Source: Hydrogenimonas sp.
GTDB lineage: Bacteria; Campylobacterota; Campylobacteria; Campylobacterales; Hydrogenimonadaceae
DNA: 35,549 nucleotides
Assembly (NCBI GenBank): GCA_015490295.1
Contig: WFYC01000043.1
Span: forward strand, 1-35,549
Direction: 5' to 3'
Shown here: in pieces, positions 25,175 through 32,360 of the stretch
Numbering within the stretch: the first letter of the stretch is position 1
Layout of the letters: each line of letters begins with the position of its first letter
Position numbers and translations under genes: made by a program
Notes under the pieces: model-generated
What the model was told of the DNA's origin: nothing
Databases searched by the model: none
Seen by the model: the letters and a program-made list of their open reading frames with translations, nothing else

Positions 25175-26286
25175 ATCCGGGTGTGATAAAAGCCTATATT
25201 CTAAAAGAGTTTAAAGAGCTCGTTCGTTCACGTCTCATTCTTATTGTCTACATCCTGCCTACAATGATAATCATACTTTTCGGCTACGGCATACGCATGG
25301 AAGTTACCGATGCCAGAACGCTTATAATAGACAACGACAACAGCAGGATTTCACGTGACCTTTCCGCGAGATTCGATCACTCCAAATATTTCGACACCCG
25401 TGTCACAAGCGGAATGAGTGAGCAGAAGGCACTCAAACGGATAAAGCAGGCAAGAGTGGATATACTTATCATAATTCCAAACGGGTTTGAAAAACGGCTT
25501 TTGCACGGGGAAAAAACCGAGATAGGGGTATTTATAGACGGGGCTTTTCCTGTTCGCGCAACAACGATGCAAAACTATGTAAAAGGTGTGATCTACAATG
25601 CGGCTCAGAGTTTAATGAGAAAAAAACCGGAAAATCTCATCACTATAAACAGCCGCAACCTGTTCAATCAGGCGATGCGGGACGAAGATGCGATCGTTCC
25701 GGGTCTCATAGGGTTGATCCTGCTCGTTGCTCCCGCAATACTTTCGGCTCTTCTTATTGTCAAAGAGAAAGAGGAAGGCACCATCTTCAACTTCTACTCA
25801 TCCCCGATTAAAAAGAGCGAATTCATAGTCGCCAAGCTGGTCCCTCCGCTGATTCTGCACTCCCTGAATATATTCATACTCTTTTTGTGGGCAACATGGC
25901 TTTTCGAGGTCCCTTTCAGGGGGAGTTTTCTGCTTTACTGGGGAGCCGCACAGATATATATACTCATCAGTCTGGGAGTCGGCCTACTAGTCTCGATAAT
26001 TACCCGCACCCAGATTGTAGCTATCGTTTTGACAATCATCATTACAATTATTCCCGGTTTCCTCTACTCAGGAATGCTGATGCCTATTTCATCTATGAGC
26101 GGCGAATCGAAGATAGAGGCTCATATATACCCGGTAATGTATTTCAACCATATAATATACGATACCTTTTTGATAGGACAAGGGCTCGATTCCCCCAAAA
26201 ACCAGCTATATCTCGCTATTCTCGTATTCTATGCGCTTTTTCTCATACTCCTGGGCTCATGGCTCATGAAAAAGGAGATAGCGTGA
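25171..26286 (+). CDS. ybhS: ABC-2 type permease (YbhS-like)
   Basis: A 371-residue inner-membrane permease. One N-terminal helix (LILIVYILPTMIIILFGYGI) is followed by a large periplasmic domain (about 45-175, including DARTLIIDNDNSRISRDLS), then five C-terminal hydrophobic segments starting at GLIGLILLVAPAILSALLIV with the conserved KEKEEGTI. This is the DrrB/YhhJ/YbhS architecture. It overlaps the ATPase gene by 4 bp (ATGA) and the next permease by 4 bp (GTGA). It pairs with that permease to form the membrane part of the exporter. Confidence 0.92.
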   Translation: MNPGVIKAYILKEFKELVRSRLILIVYILPTMIIILFGYGIRMEVTDARTLIIDNDNSRISRDLSARFDHSKYFDTRVTSGMSEQKALKRIKQARVDILIIIPNGFEKRLLHGEKTEIGVFIDGAFPVRATTMQNYVKGVIYNAAQSLMRKKPENLITINSRNLFNQAMRDEDAIVPGLIGLILLVAPAILSALLIVKEKEEGTIFNFYSSPIKKSEFIVAKLVPPLILHSLNIFILFLWATWLFEVPFRGSFLLYWGAAQIYILISLGVGLLVSIITRTQIVAIVLTIIITIIPGFLYSGMLMPISSMSGESKIEAHIYPVMYFNHIIYDTFLIGQGLDSPKNQLYLAILVFYALFLILLGSWLMKKEIA

Positions 26287-27365
26287 TTGGAACCTTTTTT
26301 GCACTTGTGGCAAAAGAGCTAATCGGCTTTTTCCGTTCGTGGGGGCTCGTCGCCATAGTGCTCTACTCATTTACGCTCGACATCTATATAACCGGTGCCG
26401 GAATCGAGATGCAGGCTAAAAACATAGCTGTAGGCTATGTAGATGAGACAGGGGGCGGGATGAGCCGGAAAATACTCAGCCGCCTTCATATGCCCGAGTT
26501 TCAAAAACCGGTTATGTTTACATCGCAGGAAGCTTTGAGTCAAAGTATATACAACAGAGAGATTATGGTTGGCCTGATATTCGAATCCGACTTCGAAAAG
26601 AGTCTCAAAAAATACGGCAGATCGAGCATCGACCTGCTGCTCGATTCCATCGCCGCCACACAGAGTTTTCAGGCGCTTCAGTACCTGCAGAACATTCTGC
26701 TCGATTATGCCGACATAGGTATCCCCGTGGAGCTTAAAATACACAAACTTTTCAATCCGAATGCAACCACATCCCAATTCATGGCTATGGCCGAGATGCT
26801 TTCGGTAATCACACTGCTTGGTGTCATACTGACCGCAGCGGTATTCGTAAGAGAGAAAGAGAATGGAACGTGGGATATAATGCTGCTTATGCCGATAGAT
26901 CCGAAGCTCATCATACTGGCCAAAAGTTTTTCTCAGGTTCTGATCATAATGGGCGGTGTGGTAATAGCTACCGGAATAGTACTTTTTGGAATATTCGATG
27001 TACCGATCAACGGCTCGATCTCGGCCTTTTTTCTGCTCTCCTTCTTTTACGCATTTACGAGTGCCGGAATCGGCCTATTCGTAGCCGCGGTCTCGAAGAG
27101 TATGCTGCAGGTCGCCCAGATTTCGATTCTCATCATGATGCCCCTCATCTTTTTGAGCGGAGCATGGACCCCGATACACGCGATGCACCCTCTGCTTCAG
27201 GAGCTATCGCTTATCTCGCCTTTGCGATATTACATAGAAGGGAGTGAAAGCATCTTTTTCAGGGGAACCGATGTTGCGGATCTATGGAGTTACTTTGCGG
27301 GGGTAATTATTTTGGGAAGTGTGTTATACTTCTACGGATTTCGAAAGATAGGAAGGCTTTTTTAA
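26283..27365 (+). CDS. ybhR: ABC-2 type permease (YbhR-like)
   Basis: A 360-residue paralogue of the previous permease with the same layout: one N-terminal helix (WGLVAIVLYSFTLDIYITGA), a periplasmic domain to about 170, and a C-terminal block of hydrophobic segments with VREKENGTWD. The GTG at 26283 overlaps the previous stop (GTGA) and has an AAGGAG ribosome site. The much longer open frame from 25887 runs antiparallel in sense to nothing useful and is rejected. It completes a YbhFSR-type transporter whose E. coli relative is linked to efflux of several drugs and cations; the cargo here is unknown. Confidence 0.92.
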   Translation: MIGTFFALVAKELIGFFRSWGLVAIVLYSFTLDIYITGAGIEMQAKNIAVGYVDETGGGMSRKILSRLHMPEFQKPVMFTSQEALSQSIYNREIMVGLIFESDFEKSLKKYGRSSIDLLLDSIAATQSFQALQYLQNILLDYADIGIPVELKIHKLFNPNATTSQFMAMAEMLSVITLLGVILTAAVFVREKENGTWDIMLLMPIDPKLIILAKSFSQVLIIMGGVVIATGIVLFGIFDVPINGSISAFFLLSFFYAFTSAGIGLFVAAVSKSMLQVAQISILIMMPLIFLSGAWTPIHAMHPLLQELSLISPLRYYIEGSESIFFRGTDVADLWSYFAGVIILGSVLYFYGFRKIGRLF

Positions 27366-27589
27366 TGACAACGGAAGAGAAAGTTTTACTTCTGGCCATG
27401 TTGAAAAAAGAGGAGAACGAGACACTTCGAGACATTCTCACAATACTGGAAAACAGTCGGGTTTTTACCATCAAAGAGGGCAAACGCCTTGTAAAAGGGC
27501 TCAAAAAAGAGGGCTATATAGAGGAGAACGAGCTTACACTGAAAGGAAGCGTCACGGCCAGGGCCGCCGAAGAGGAGTTCAGATTATAA
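27365..27589 (+). CDS. 74-residue protein, winged-helix-like, last gene of efflux operon
   Basis: A small hydrophilic protein I cannot name. It runs as two or three short helices followed by a likely wing: EKVLLLAMLKKEENETLRD, FTIKEGKRLVKGLKKEGY and IEENELTLKGSVTARA. This order (helices, then a KGLKKEGYI-type turn and TLKG) looks like a MarR/PadR-type winged helix. It starts in a TAATG overlap with the ybhR stop, so it is translationally coupled and part of the efflux operon. Its 3' end overlaps the convergent 63-residue gene by 11 bp. A DNA-binding role is a guess from pattern only. Confidence 0.6.
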   Translation: MTTEEKVLLLAMLKKEENETLRDILTILENSRVFTIKEGKRLVKGLKKEGYIEENELTLKGSVTARAAEEEFRL

Positions 27590-27770
27590 ATACCCATGAA
27601 GAGAGATCCTCTTCACTCTTTTTCTTCTCCTCCTCCGCGATTTCACGCAAAGCCAGTCCACGCATCCATCCGGAAAAGTTCAAACCTCTTTCGCGGCAGA
27701 ATTCACCGATCATTTTCATCTCTTCTACACTGACCTTCACTTCGAGGTCGATCTTTTTCTCATTCTCCAT
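27579..27770 (-). CDS. 63-residue ribbon-helix-helix-like protein
   Basis: A short charged protein with a pattern of one beta strand then two helices: IDLEVKVSVEEMKMIGEFC followed by RERGLNFSGWMRGLALREI, as in Arc/CopG-type ribbon-helix-helix proteins. No partner toxin gene is adjacent. It starts 1 bp after the stop of the BFD-like gene, so it is the last member of an msrA-bfd run, and it ends 11 bp inside the convergent 74-residue gene. The function is unknown; the fold is suggested from pattern alone. Confidence 0.6.
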   Translation of the reverse strand: MENEKKIDLEVKVSVEEMKMIGEFCRERGLNFSGWMRGLALREIAEEEKKKSEEDLSSWVFII

Positions 27771-27771
27771 C

Positions 27772-28005
27772 TCAAACCCTTCCCGATTTCACCATCGATA
27801 ATACCATAGGCAGATTGTACCCGTCATTCTCGTACCCTTCGTCGCGGCACGCTTCGCACTTGTCGCCCATCGGGCATATATCCTGCTCCAACAGCTCCTC
27901 GAGGGTCTGAAAACCGTTCTCTTTGATAACTTTGGCGATATCTGCTATCGTCAGATCGTTGCAGTGGCAGATAAGAAGGTCTGGATCCGGTTTCACTTTA
28001 CCCAC
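27772..28005 (-). CDS. BFD-like [2Fe-2S]-binding protein
   Basis: 77 residues of the bacterioferritin-associated-ferredoxin (Fer2_BFD) type. The first cysteine pair is ICHCND (Cys13, Cys15), and a later set lies in [10 protein letters not shown] (Cys44, Cys50, Cys53). The extra Cys and wider spacing differ slightly from classic Bfd (CxC and CxxC). Its start overlaps the end of msrA by 13 bp. Such domains pass electrons or sense iron. No bacterioferritin gene is nearby, so the partner may be a reductase elsewhere or MsrA-linked redox chemistry; the latter is speculation. Confidence 0.82.
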   Translation of the reverse strand: MGKVKPDPDLLICHCNDLTIADIAKVIKENGFQTLEELLEQDICPMGDKCEACRDEGYENDGYNLPMVLSMVKSGRV

Positions 28006-28589
28006 CCTTTATGGATCTTTTTGAACTTCTCCACCTTTGGTGCGACTACGGCTTGGCAGTACCCCTGGTAGGGGTTTTTTCTAAAGTAGTCCTGGTGGTA
28101 CTCCTCTGCCGGCCAGAATTTTACCAGCGGAGATATTTCGGTGACTATCGGGTCGTAGAAACGCTTCTGAGCCTCTTTTTTGGACGCTTCGGCGATCTTT
28201 TTCTGCTCTTCGTCACTGTAGAAAATTACGGAACGGTACTGAGTTCCCACATCGGCACCCTGCCTGTTCAGAGTAGTGGGGTCGTGTATGCTCCAGAAGA
28301 TTTCAAGAAGATCCCTAAACGCTACAACACTCGGATCGAACGTAATCTGCACCACCTCTGCATGGCCGGTCGCTCCGCTGCATACAGCGTCATAACTCGG
28401 ATTCTCGATACTGCCGCCGGCATAGCCGCTGACTACATCTTTTACCCCTTTAACCTCTTCGAATACCGCTTCGAGACACCAGAAACACCCTCCGCCAAGT
28501 ACCGCTTTTTCAGTTGACCCGGACATCTTCACTCCATTCCCTGCAAAAAGTGCGGCCGCAACGGCAGTTATAAGAATTTTTTTTATCAT
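27993..28589 (-). CDS. msrA: Peptide methionine sulfoxide reductase A
   Basis: Up to 198 residues. MsrA reduces methionine-S-sulfoxide in oxidised proteins. The catalytic motif GGCFWC (Cys35 nucleophile, Cys38) is intact, followed by [27 protein letters not shown] and the C-terminal [16 protein letters not shown]. The longest ATG start gives a signal-peptide-like N-terminus ([17 protein letters not shown]), hence periplasmic export. An internal ATG at 28526 has a better ribosome site (GGAGTG) and would give a cytosolic 177-residue enzyme. The upstream start is kept because the hydrophobic stretch looks functional. It overlaps the BFD-like gene. Confidence 0.93.
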   Translation of the reverse strand: MIKKILITAVAAALFAGNGVKMSGSTEKAVLGGGCFWCLEAVFEEVKGVKDVVSGYAGGSIENPSYDAVCSGATGHAEVVQITFDPSVVAFRDLLEIFWSIHDPTTLNRQGADVGTQYRSVIFYSDEEQKKIAEASKKEAQKRFYDPIVTEISPLVKFWPAEEYHQDYFRKNPYQGYCQAVVAPKVEKFKKIHKGWVK

Positions 28590-28631
28590 ATTGCTATTGT
28601 ATTGTAGTTAGATTAATTTATAATAAAGTGA

Positions 28632-29453
28632 TCAAGAGCCCAAAAACAGATATGCACCTGCTCCTATCGCGATGGCCGCAACAATGCGTTTTGCCATTGA
28701 GCCCAGCATATTGCCGATTTGGCAGCTAGTACAGCTGCTATATTTTTTTGCCTCCCAGCGGCCGAAGATAAAGTAGCCGAACATTAAGATGATTACGACT
28801 ACGACACCGATTTTGTCGAATCTGTACAAAGACGAGAGTGTCTGCTCGGATATGTTGAAGAGTTTTGCGAAGAGGGTGAGGAACATAAAGAACAGTATCT
28901 TGTCGCTTACACTTAGAAAGTAGACCCTCTTTGATGTTGGAGGGCACAGCTCCATTTCCGGGACGAGCCCGTTTTTCGCCAGTGCCTTTTCGACGGCCTC
29001 CCTCTGTTCTTTGGAGACTTTCGACAAAAAAGTTCCGCCGAAAGTGTAGTCGATCTTTCTCTGTATTATGCGTGCCAGATCGCCGGAAGCCTCCATATGG
29101 TGCTGTTTACCGTGTCTGTCCTCATAGACCAGCTTGATAGTCTCGTACCTGGGGATCTCTATCTCTATATCGGGATAGTACAGAGTCTTCTCCTTTTTGG
29201 AAACCGAGCCTTCGGAGTTGAGTATCCTGGGGTTTATAAGCTCCAGTATCGATCCGTTAGAATCTTTTACGAGTACGATATTGTAGGGGTAGCCCGTCTG
29301 TATAGCGGCGAGACCTTCAGCACCGTTCTCTTCCATGATCTCCTTCATCATATCGATCACTTCAAAAAGGGTTTCATCGAACTTTCTAACATCGGTAGAT
29401 GGTATCGTTATGCGATCATCCGGATAAACTACGAGCTCTTTTTTTACGGACAT
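28632..29453 (-). CDS. Membrane-anchored, catalytically dead peptide-deformylase homologue
   Basis: 273 residues. The N-terminal ~165 residues follow the peptide deformylase fold: motif 1 is well kept (AEGLAAIQTGYP, 46-57), but motif 2 is EGSVS (81-85) in place of EGCLS, and motif 3 is IQRKIDYTFGGTF (130-142) in place of QHExDHLxGxLF. So the metal-binding Cys and both His, plus the catalytic Glu, are all replaced. The C-terminal ~100 residues hold about three hydrophobic segments (about 183-199, 214-231, 256-271) with a CTSC motif (241-244) between the last two. The ATG at 29453 has an AGAGG ribosome site. It lies downstream of sqr and a 54-residue gene. An enzymatic deformylase role is unlikely; the true role is unknown. 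Confidence 0.8.
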   Translation of the reverse strand: MSVKKELVVYPDDRITIPSTDVRKFDETLFEVIDMMKEIMEENGAEGLAAIQTGYPYNIVLVKDSNGSILELINPRILNSEGSVSKKEKTLYYPDIEIEIPRYETIKLVYEDRHGKQHHMEASGDLARIIQRKIDYTFGGTFLSKVSKEQREAVEKALAKNGLVPEMELCPPTSKRVYFLSVSDKILFFMFLTLFAKLFNISEQTLSSLYRFDKIGVVVVIILMFGYFIFGRWEAKKYSSCTSCQIGNMLGSMAKRIVAAIAIGAGAYLFLGS

Positions 29454-29498
29454 TTTCAAACCTCTTTTGGAAATGATTTAAATGAAGAGTAGGGTGGT

Positions 29499-29520
29499 GG
29501 TCCGCGCAAAAGCGCGGGCC
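29499..29520. other. Strong hairpin between small ORF and pseudo-deformylase gene
   Basis: CCGCGC (29502-29507), loop AAAA, GCGCGG (29512-29517), extended by a wobble pair and two G-C pairs to about 9 bp. It lies in the 72-bp gap between two minus-strand genes. The minus-strand side is followed by mixed sequence and no T-run, so processing or mRNA stabilisation of the sqr message is as likely as termination. Confidence 0.5.
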
Positions 29521-29525
29521 GATTT

Positions 29526-29690
29526 TCAGTGGTGACTTTTTTTGACGACCGCAAGCATCTTGATATTTATAACGATGAAGCGGATAAACTGCCAAATAAT
29601 ACAGGTTCTCATGAAGCGGACGAAGCCCGTGGGAACCATTGTGGTAAAGCTCGGTTCGTAGGGCTTTATATTCTTTTCGATATGTTCCAT
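29526..29690 (-). CDS. 54-residue basic amphipathic small protein after sqr
   Basis: A small open frame with a strong ribosome site (AGGAGAAAGA before the ATG) 21 bp after the sqr stop. It begins MEHIEKNIKPYEPSFTTM and ends with an Arg/Lys-spaced hydrophobic stretch (RFMRTCIIWQFIRF, then IVINIKMLAVVKKSHH). The pattern suggests a membrane-surface or single-span helix. It is absent from ordinary length-filtered gene calls. Position and ribosome site make it a good candidate for a real partner of the sulfide:quinone oxidoreductase, perhaps aiding membrane attachment or regulation. The function is not known to me. Confidence 0.75.
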   Translation of the reverse strand: MEHIEKNIKPYEPSFTTMVPTGFVRFMRTCIIWQFIRFIVINIKMLAVVKKSHH

Positions 29691-29711
29691 TCTTTCTCCT
29701 TTTTTGTTCTC

Positions 29712-31172
29712 TTATTCCGGTATCAGTGTCCAGCCAGGCTTAAGTTTGGCTTTGTAGAGGAACATATGGTGCAGTATATGCTTGATCCAGTGTCCCGCAA
29801 GGCCGATTTCGCCGAATGTATAGTCGATATCTCGCCCTATTCCGGGGTACTTTTCGAAATCGGGTACGACCGGGTAGACAGTCAAAGATGCAGCCATACC
29901 GTCAGTCAGACCCTTGCCGGCAGAGGCGACACAGGCCGCTCCCATCTCCGCCATAGATGCGTGATGAGTCGGTTTGTCACTATTCTTTTCGATCATGTCG
30001 CGAATGGACATCGCGACGGTTTTACCGATGATTCCTGAAGGCATTCCTGTTCTTGGAGGGGTAGGATTGATAGGAGTGCCGTTGGGGCTTTTCATCGGTT
30101 TGGATATACCGTGAGGCGGCGCAAAAGCGATTCCTACGGCGAAGATATTGGGATAGTCCGGATTTTGATAGGTTCTCGGCCAGTCACTGGCTTTCCACTC
30201 CTCGTAAGGCTTGCCGCTATAGTCGGCATCTACCTTTAAAAAGCCATTCGGAGCGAACAGTTTGTCGGTCATATCGCTTCCGTCCTTTGCGTAAGCTTTG
30301 AGACCGACACCCGAAAACGGCGGAATCAGCATCGAAAAATCGAACTCCAGCTCGCCCGTGGAGCCGTCGAGCTGCTCATAGTGAATCTTTCCCTCTTCCA
30401 CCTTGTTTACGTGAGCGCCGATGATCCACGGAATTCCTCTTTCTGTATACAATGACTCGGCGAAGAGGCGGGAGCTTGCCGCATAACCGCCGCGCTTCAT
30501 ATGCAAGCCGCCGATTCCGAAGTCACCGAGAAATGATTCGTTTGAGATCCATGTTATTTCCGCCAGATCACGTACTCCGGCTTTTCTGAGTTCATGGTCG
30601 ACATTGAAAATGTACTCGAATGCAGCTCCCTGGCATGTACACATGCCGTGACCTGTACCGATTACGATTTTCTGACGCTCGCCGCCTTTCATTTTTGCTA
30701 TCAGCTTCTGGAGCTCTTCGTTGGCATGCGTCGCGTGGTCTGCAGTACATACCGAAACCGTATAACCGTTGTCGGGACCGAGACCTTCGGTCGCTCCAAA
30801 ATTGAGTTTCGGTCCCGTCGCATTGATCAGATAGTCGTACGAGACAAGCTCTTTTTCACCCTCTTTGCCCTGTCCTGTATACTCTATTGTTACATAAGGC
30901 ACATCTTCCGCCTCTCCGCCGTCGGGATGAATTGAGACCGCTTTTGCCTGGCGGTAATCTATACCCACTTTTTCATAAACAGGGGCGAGGTCGAACACGA
31001 CATCATCTTTTGTCATCTGGCCGACACCGACCCAGATATTTGAAGGAATCCAGTTCCATTTGCTGTTTGGCGTAACGACTACCACCTCGTGCTGTGGTCC
31101 AAGCCAGTCACGCAAAAAAGTGGCTGCTGTATGTCCAGAGACACCGGCACCCAATACAACGACTCTAGCCAT
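29712..31172 (-). CDS. sqr: Sulfide:quinone oxidoreductase
   Basis: A 486-residue FAD-dependent SQR that oxidises sulfide and reduces the membrane quinone pool at the inner membrane. The N-terminal dinucleotide motif is VVVLGAGVSGHTAA (GAGVSG 8-13), a second NATG-type motif is INATGPKLNFG, and the FAD-binding C-terminal site is FAVGIAFAPP. Candidate redox cysteines are Cys142, Cys178, Cys180 (GMCTCQG) and Cys414 (GAACVAS). The C-terminus (HWIKHILHHMFLYKAK) is amphipathic, as expected for a monotopic membrane anchor. The ATG has an AAAGGAG ribosome site. The SQR subtype (I-VI) cannot be assigned by eye. It probably heads an operon with the small ORF and pseudo-deformylase gene. Confidence 0.93.
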   Translation of the reverse strand: MARVVVLGAGVSGHTAATFLRDWLGPQHEVVVVTPNSKWNWIPSNIWVGVGQMTKDDVVFDLAPVYEKVGIDYRQAKAVSIHPDGGEAEDVPYVTIEYTGQGKEGEKELVSYDYLINATGPKLNFGATEGLGPDNGYTVSVCTADHATHANEELQKLIAKMKGGERQKIVIGTGHGMCTCQGAAFEYIFNVDHELRKAGVRDLAEITWISNESFLGDFGIGGLHMKRGGYAASSRLFAESLYTERGIPWIIGAHVNKVEEGKIHYEQLDGSTGELEFDFSMLIPPFSGVGLKAYAKDGSDMTDKLFAPNGFLKVDADYSGKPYEEWKASDWPRTYQNPDYPNIFAVGIAFAPPHGISKPMKSPNGTPINPTPPRTGMPSGIIGKTVAMSIRDMIEKNSDKPTHHASMAEMGAACVASAGKGLTDGMAASLTVYPVVPDFEKYPGIGRDIDYTFGEIGLAGHWIKHILHHMFLYKAKLKPGWTLIPE

Positions 31173-31203
31173 CTCTACTCCTTTAAAATTGGCAATCAGA
31201 TTG

Positions 31204-31252
31204 ATTATAGTCCTACTTGTTTAAATCTAATCTTAAATCAAGATTATACAAG
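31204..31252 (-). promoter_or_regulatory. Candidate sqr promoter and dyad
   Basis: On the minus strand, TATAAT boxes occur at 31204-31209 and 31243-31248. Around the second lies a dyad TAATCTT (31228-31234)/AAGATTA (31240-31246), with outer CTTGT (31216-31220)/ACAAG (31248-31252). The rest of the 258-bp gap up to exbD is very AT-rich with no gene. A regulator of sulfide oxidation could bind here; this is inferred from symmetry and position. Confidence 0.4.
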
Positions 31253-31430
31253 CAAATGAACTGATTAAATCGAGAATTTTCGATAAATCATTTAAATTAT
31301 TGAAAGTTATAATATAAATAATTTATCTATAATATTCCTAATATTTAGTCGAATCAATCCCGTTTAAGTATCGGCATTTGAAATAAAATTGTTAGCAGAT
31401 ATTGCAGAGTGGATCGTCGGATAGAGAGTA

Positions 31431-31817
31431 TCACCCTTCGGCCTCTTCGACCAGAACCAGATTGTTGAGTTCATATCTTTTAAGGATATTTAAAAGCTTT
31501 ATGATGCGCTCATACCGAACATGTTTGTCTATGCGCAAAACAACCGGCCTCTTTTTCTCTTTGACTTTTGCAAGTTCACTCTCCAGTTCAGCCATCTTCA
31601 GCTTGATACCGTTTAGTGCGACACTCTTTTCGGAGAGCTCTATTGAGATCTCTTTTTTCTCCAGGACCTTTTCACCTTTTTGTGCGCTCGGAAGGTTAAG
31701 AAGCAGTGCCAGTTCCTCCTTTTTGAAAACTGAGGTGACAAGAAAAAATATAAGAAGCAGAAAGACAACATCGACAAGCGGCGTCATATCCAAAAGCAGC
31801 GATTTGCGCCGTCTCAT
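31431..31817 (-). CDS. exbD: ExbD/TolR-type biopolymer transport protein
   Basis: 128 residues with one N-terminal membrane helix carrying the essential aspartate (MTPLVDVVFLLLIFFLVTS, Asp16) and a periplasmic C-terminal domain. It forms the proton-harvesting complex with ExbB that energises TonB. Its ATG overlaps the exbB stop (ATGA), and it is the third gene of tonB-exbB-exbD. The gap that follows, to sqr, is AT-rich and lacks a clear terminator. Confidence 0.92.
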   Translation of the reverse strand: MRRRKSLLLDMTPLVDVVFLLLIFFLVTSVFKKEELALLLNLPSAQKGEKVLEKKEISIELSEKSVALNGIKLKMAELESELAKVKEKKRPVVLRIDKHVRYERIIKLLNILKRYELNNLVLVEEAEG

Positions 31818-32341
31818 CTTTTAGACCCGTAAAAACGTACCAGCAGCTCCTCTTCAAGCTGCGATTCGATATTGTCCAGATAGGCTATAAGGTAGTTGTA
31901 TCCTATAGTATGTATGATAGCCACGACAAGCCCCCCGACGGTTGTGACAAGAGCCATCGATATCCCTTTTGCAAATACGCTTGGGTCACCCATCCCCACT
32001 TTTCCTATCGCTTCGAATGCCATCAAGACACCTACAACCGTTCCCAGGAGGCCGAAAAGAGTGGCAGTGGTGGCTATTATCTTTATCGTAGGCATCCCTT
32101 TTTCCATTTTCCTCAGCCTGCTTTGTAGAAGCTCTTTTACAATCAGCAGTACAGCTCTTTTGTCTCCGGACGCTATGGAGGAGAACTCGTCGGCTATCTC
32201 ATCCGCGTAATCTCTCTTTTTTCTGTTAAATATAATGTATTGAACCCATTTGGTAATCATCAGAGCGATGCCGACGGTATTCATGGCTATCAGAATCTCC
32301 ATGATAACTCCGCCCGCTTTTATATATTCAATAATTCCCAT
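31814..32341 (-). CDS. exbB: ExbB/TolQ-type proton channel protein
   Basis: 175 residues with three membrane segments: about 11-36, 88-112 (ATLFGLLGTVVGVLMAFEA, the conserved channel helix) and 125-148 (ISMALVTTVGGLVVAIIHT). It partners ExbD to drive TonB with the proton gradient. A strong AAGGAAAG ribosome site precedes the ATG, 19 bp after the tonB stop. The size fits the shorter ExbB group common in Campylobacterota. Confidence 0.92.
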   Translation of the reverse strand: MGIIEYIKAGGVIMEILIAMNTVGIALMITKWVQYIIFNRKKRDYADEIADEFSSIASGDKRAVLLIVKELLQSRLRKMEKGMPTIKIIATTATLFGLLGTVVGVLMAFEAIGKVGMGDPSVFAKGISMALVTTVGGLVVAIIHTIGYNYLIAYLDNIESQLEEELLVRFYGSKR

Positions 32342-32360
32342 ACTCTTTCCTTATTATTTG

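Noticed and set aside
25887-26282. In-frame upstream extension of the second ABC-2 permease
   Set aside because: It overlaps nearly 400 bp of the first permease gene in another frame; the GTG at 26283 with AAGGAG and the GTGA overlap is the natural start.
28011-28517. 168-codon plus-strand open frame opposite msrA
   Set aside because: It is fully antisense to a strongly conserved MsrA.
29529-30038. 169-codon plus-strand open frame
   Set aside because: It is antisense to the conserved end of sqr and to the 54-residue gene; its composition is a reverse-frame shadow.
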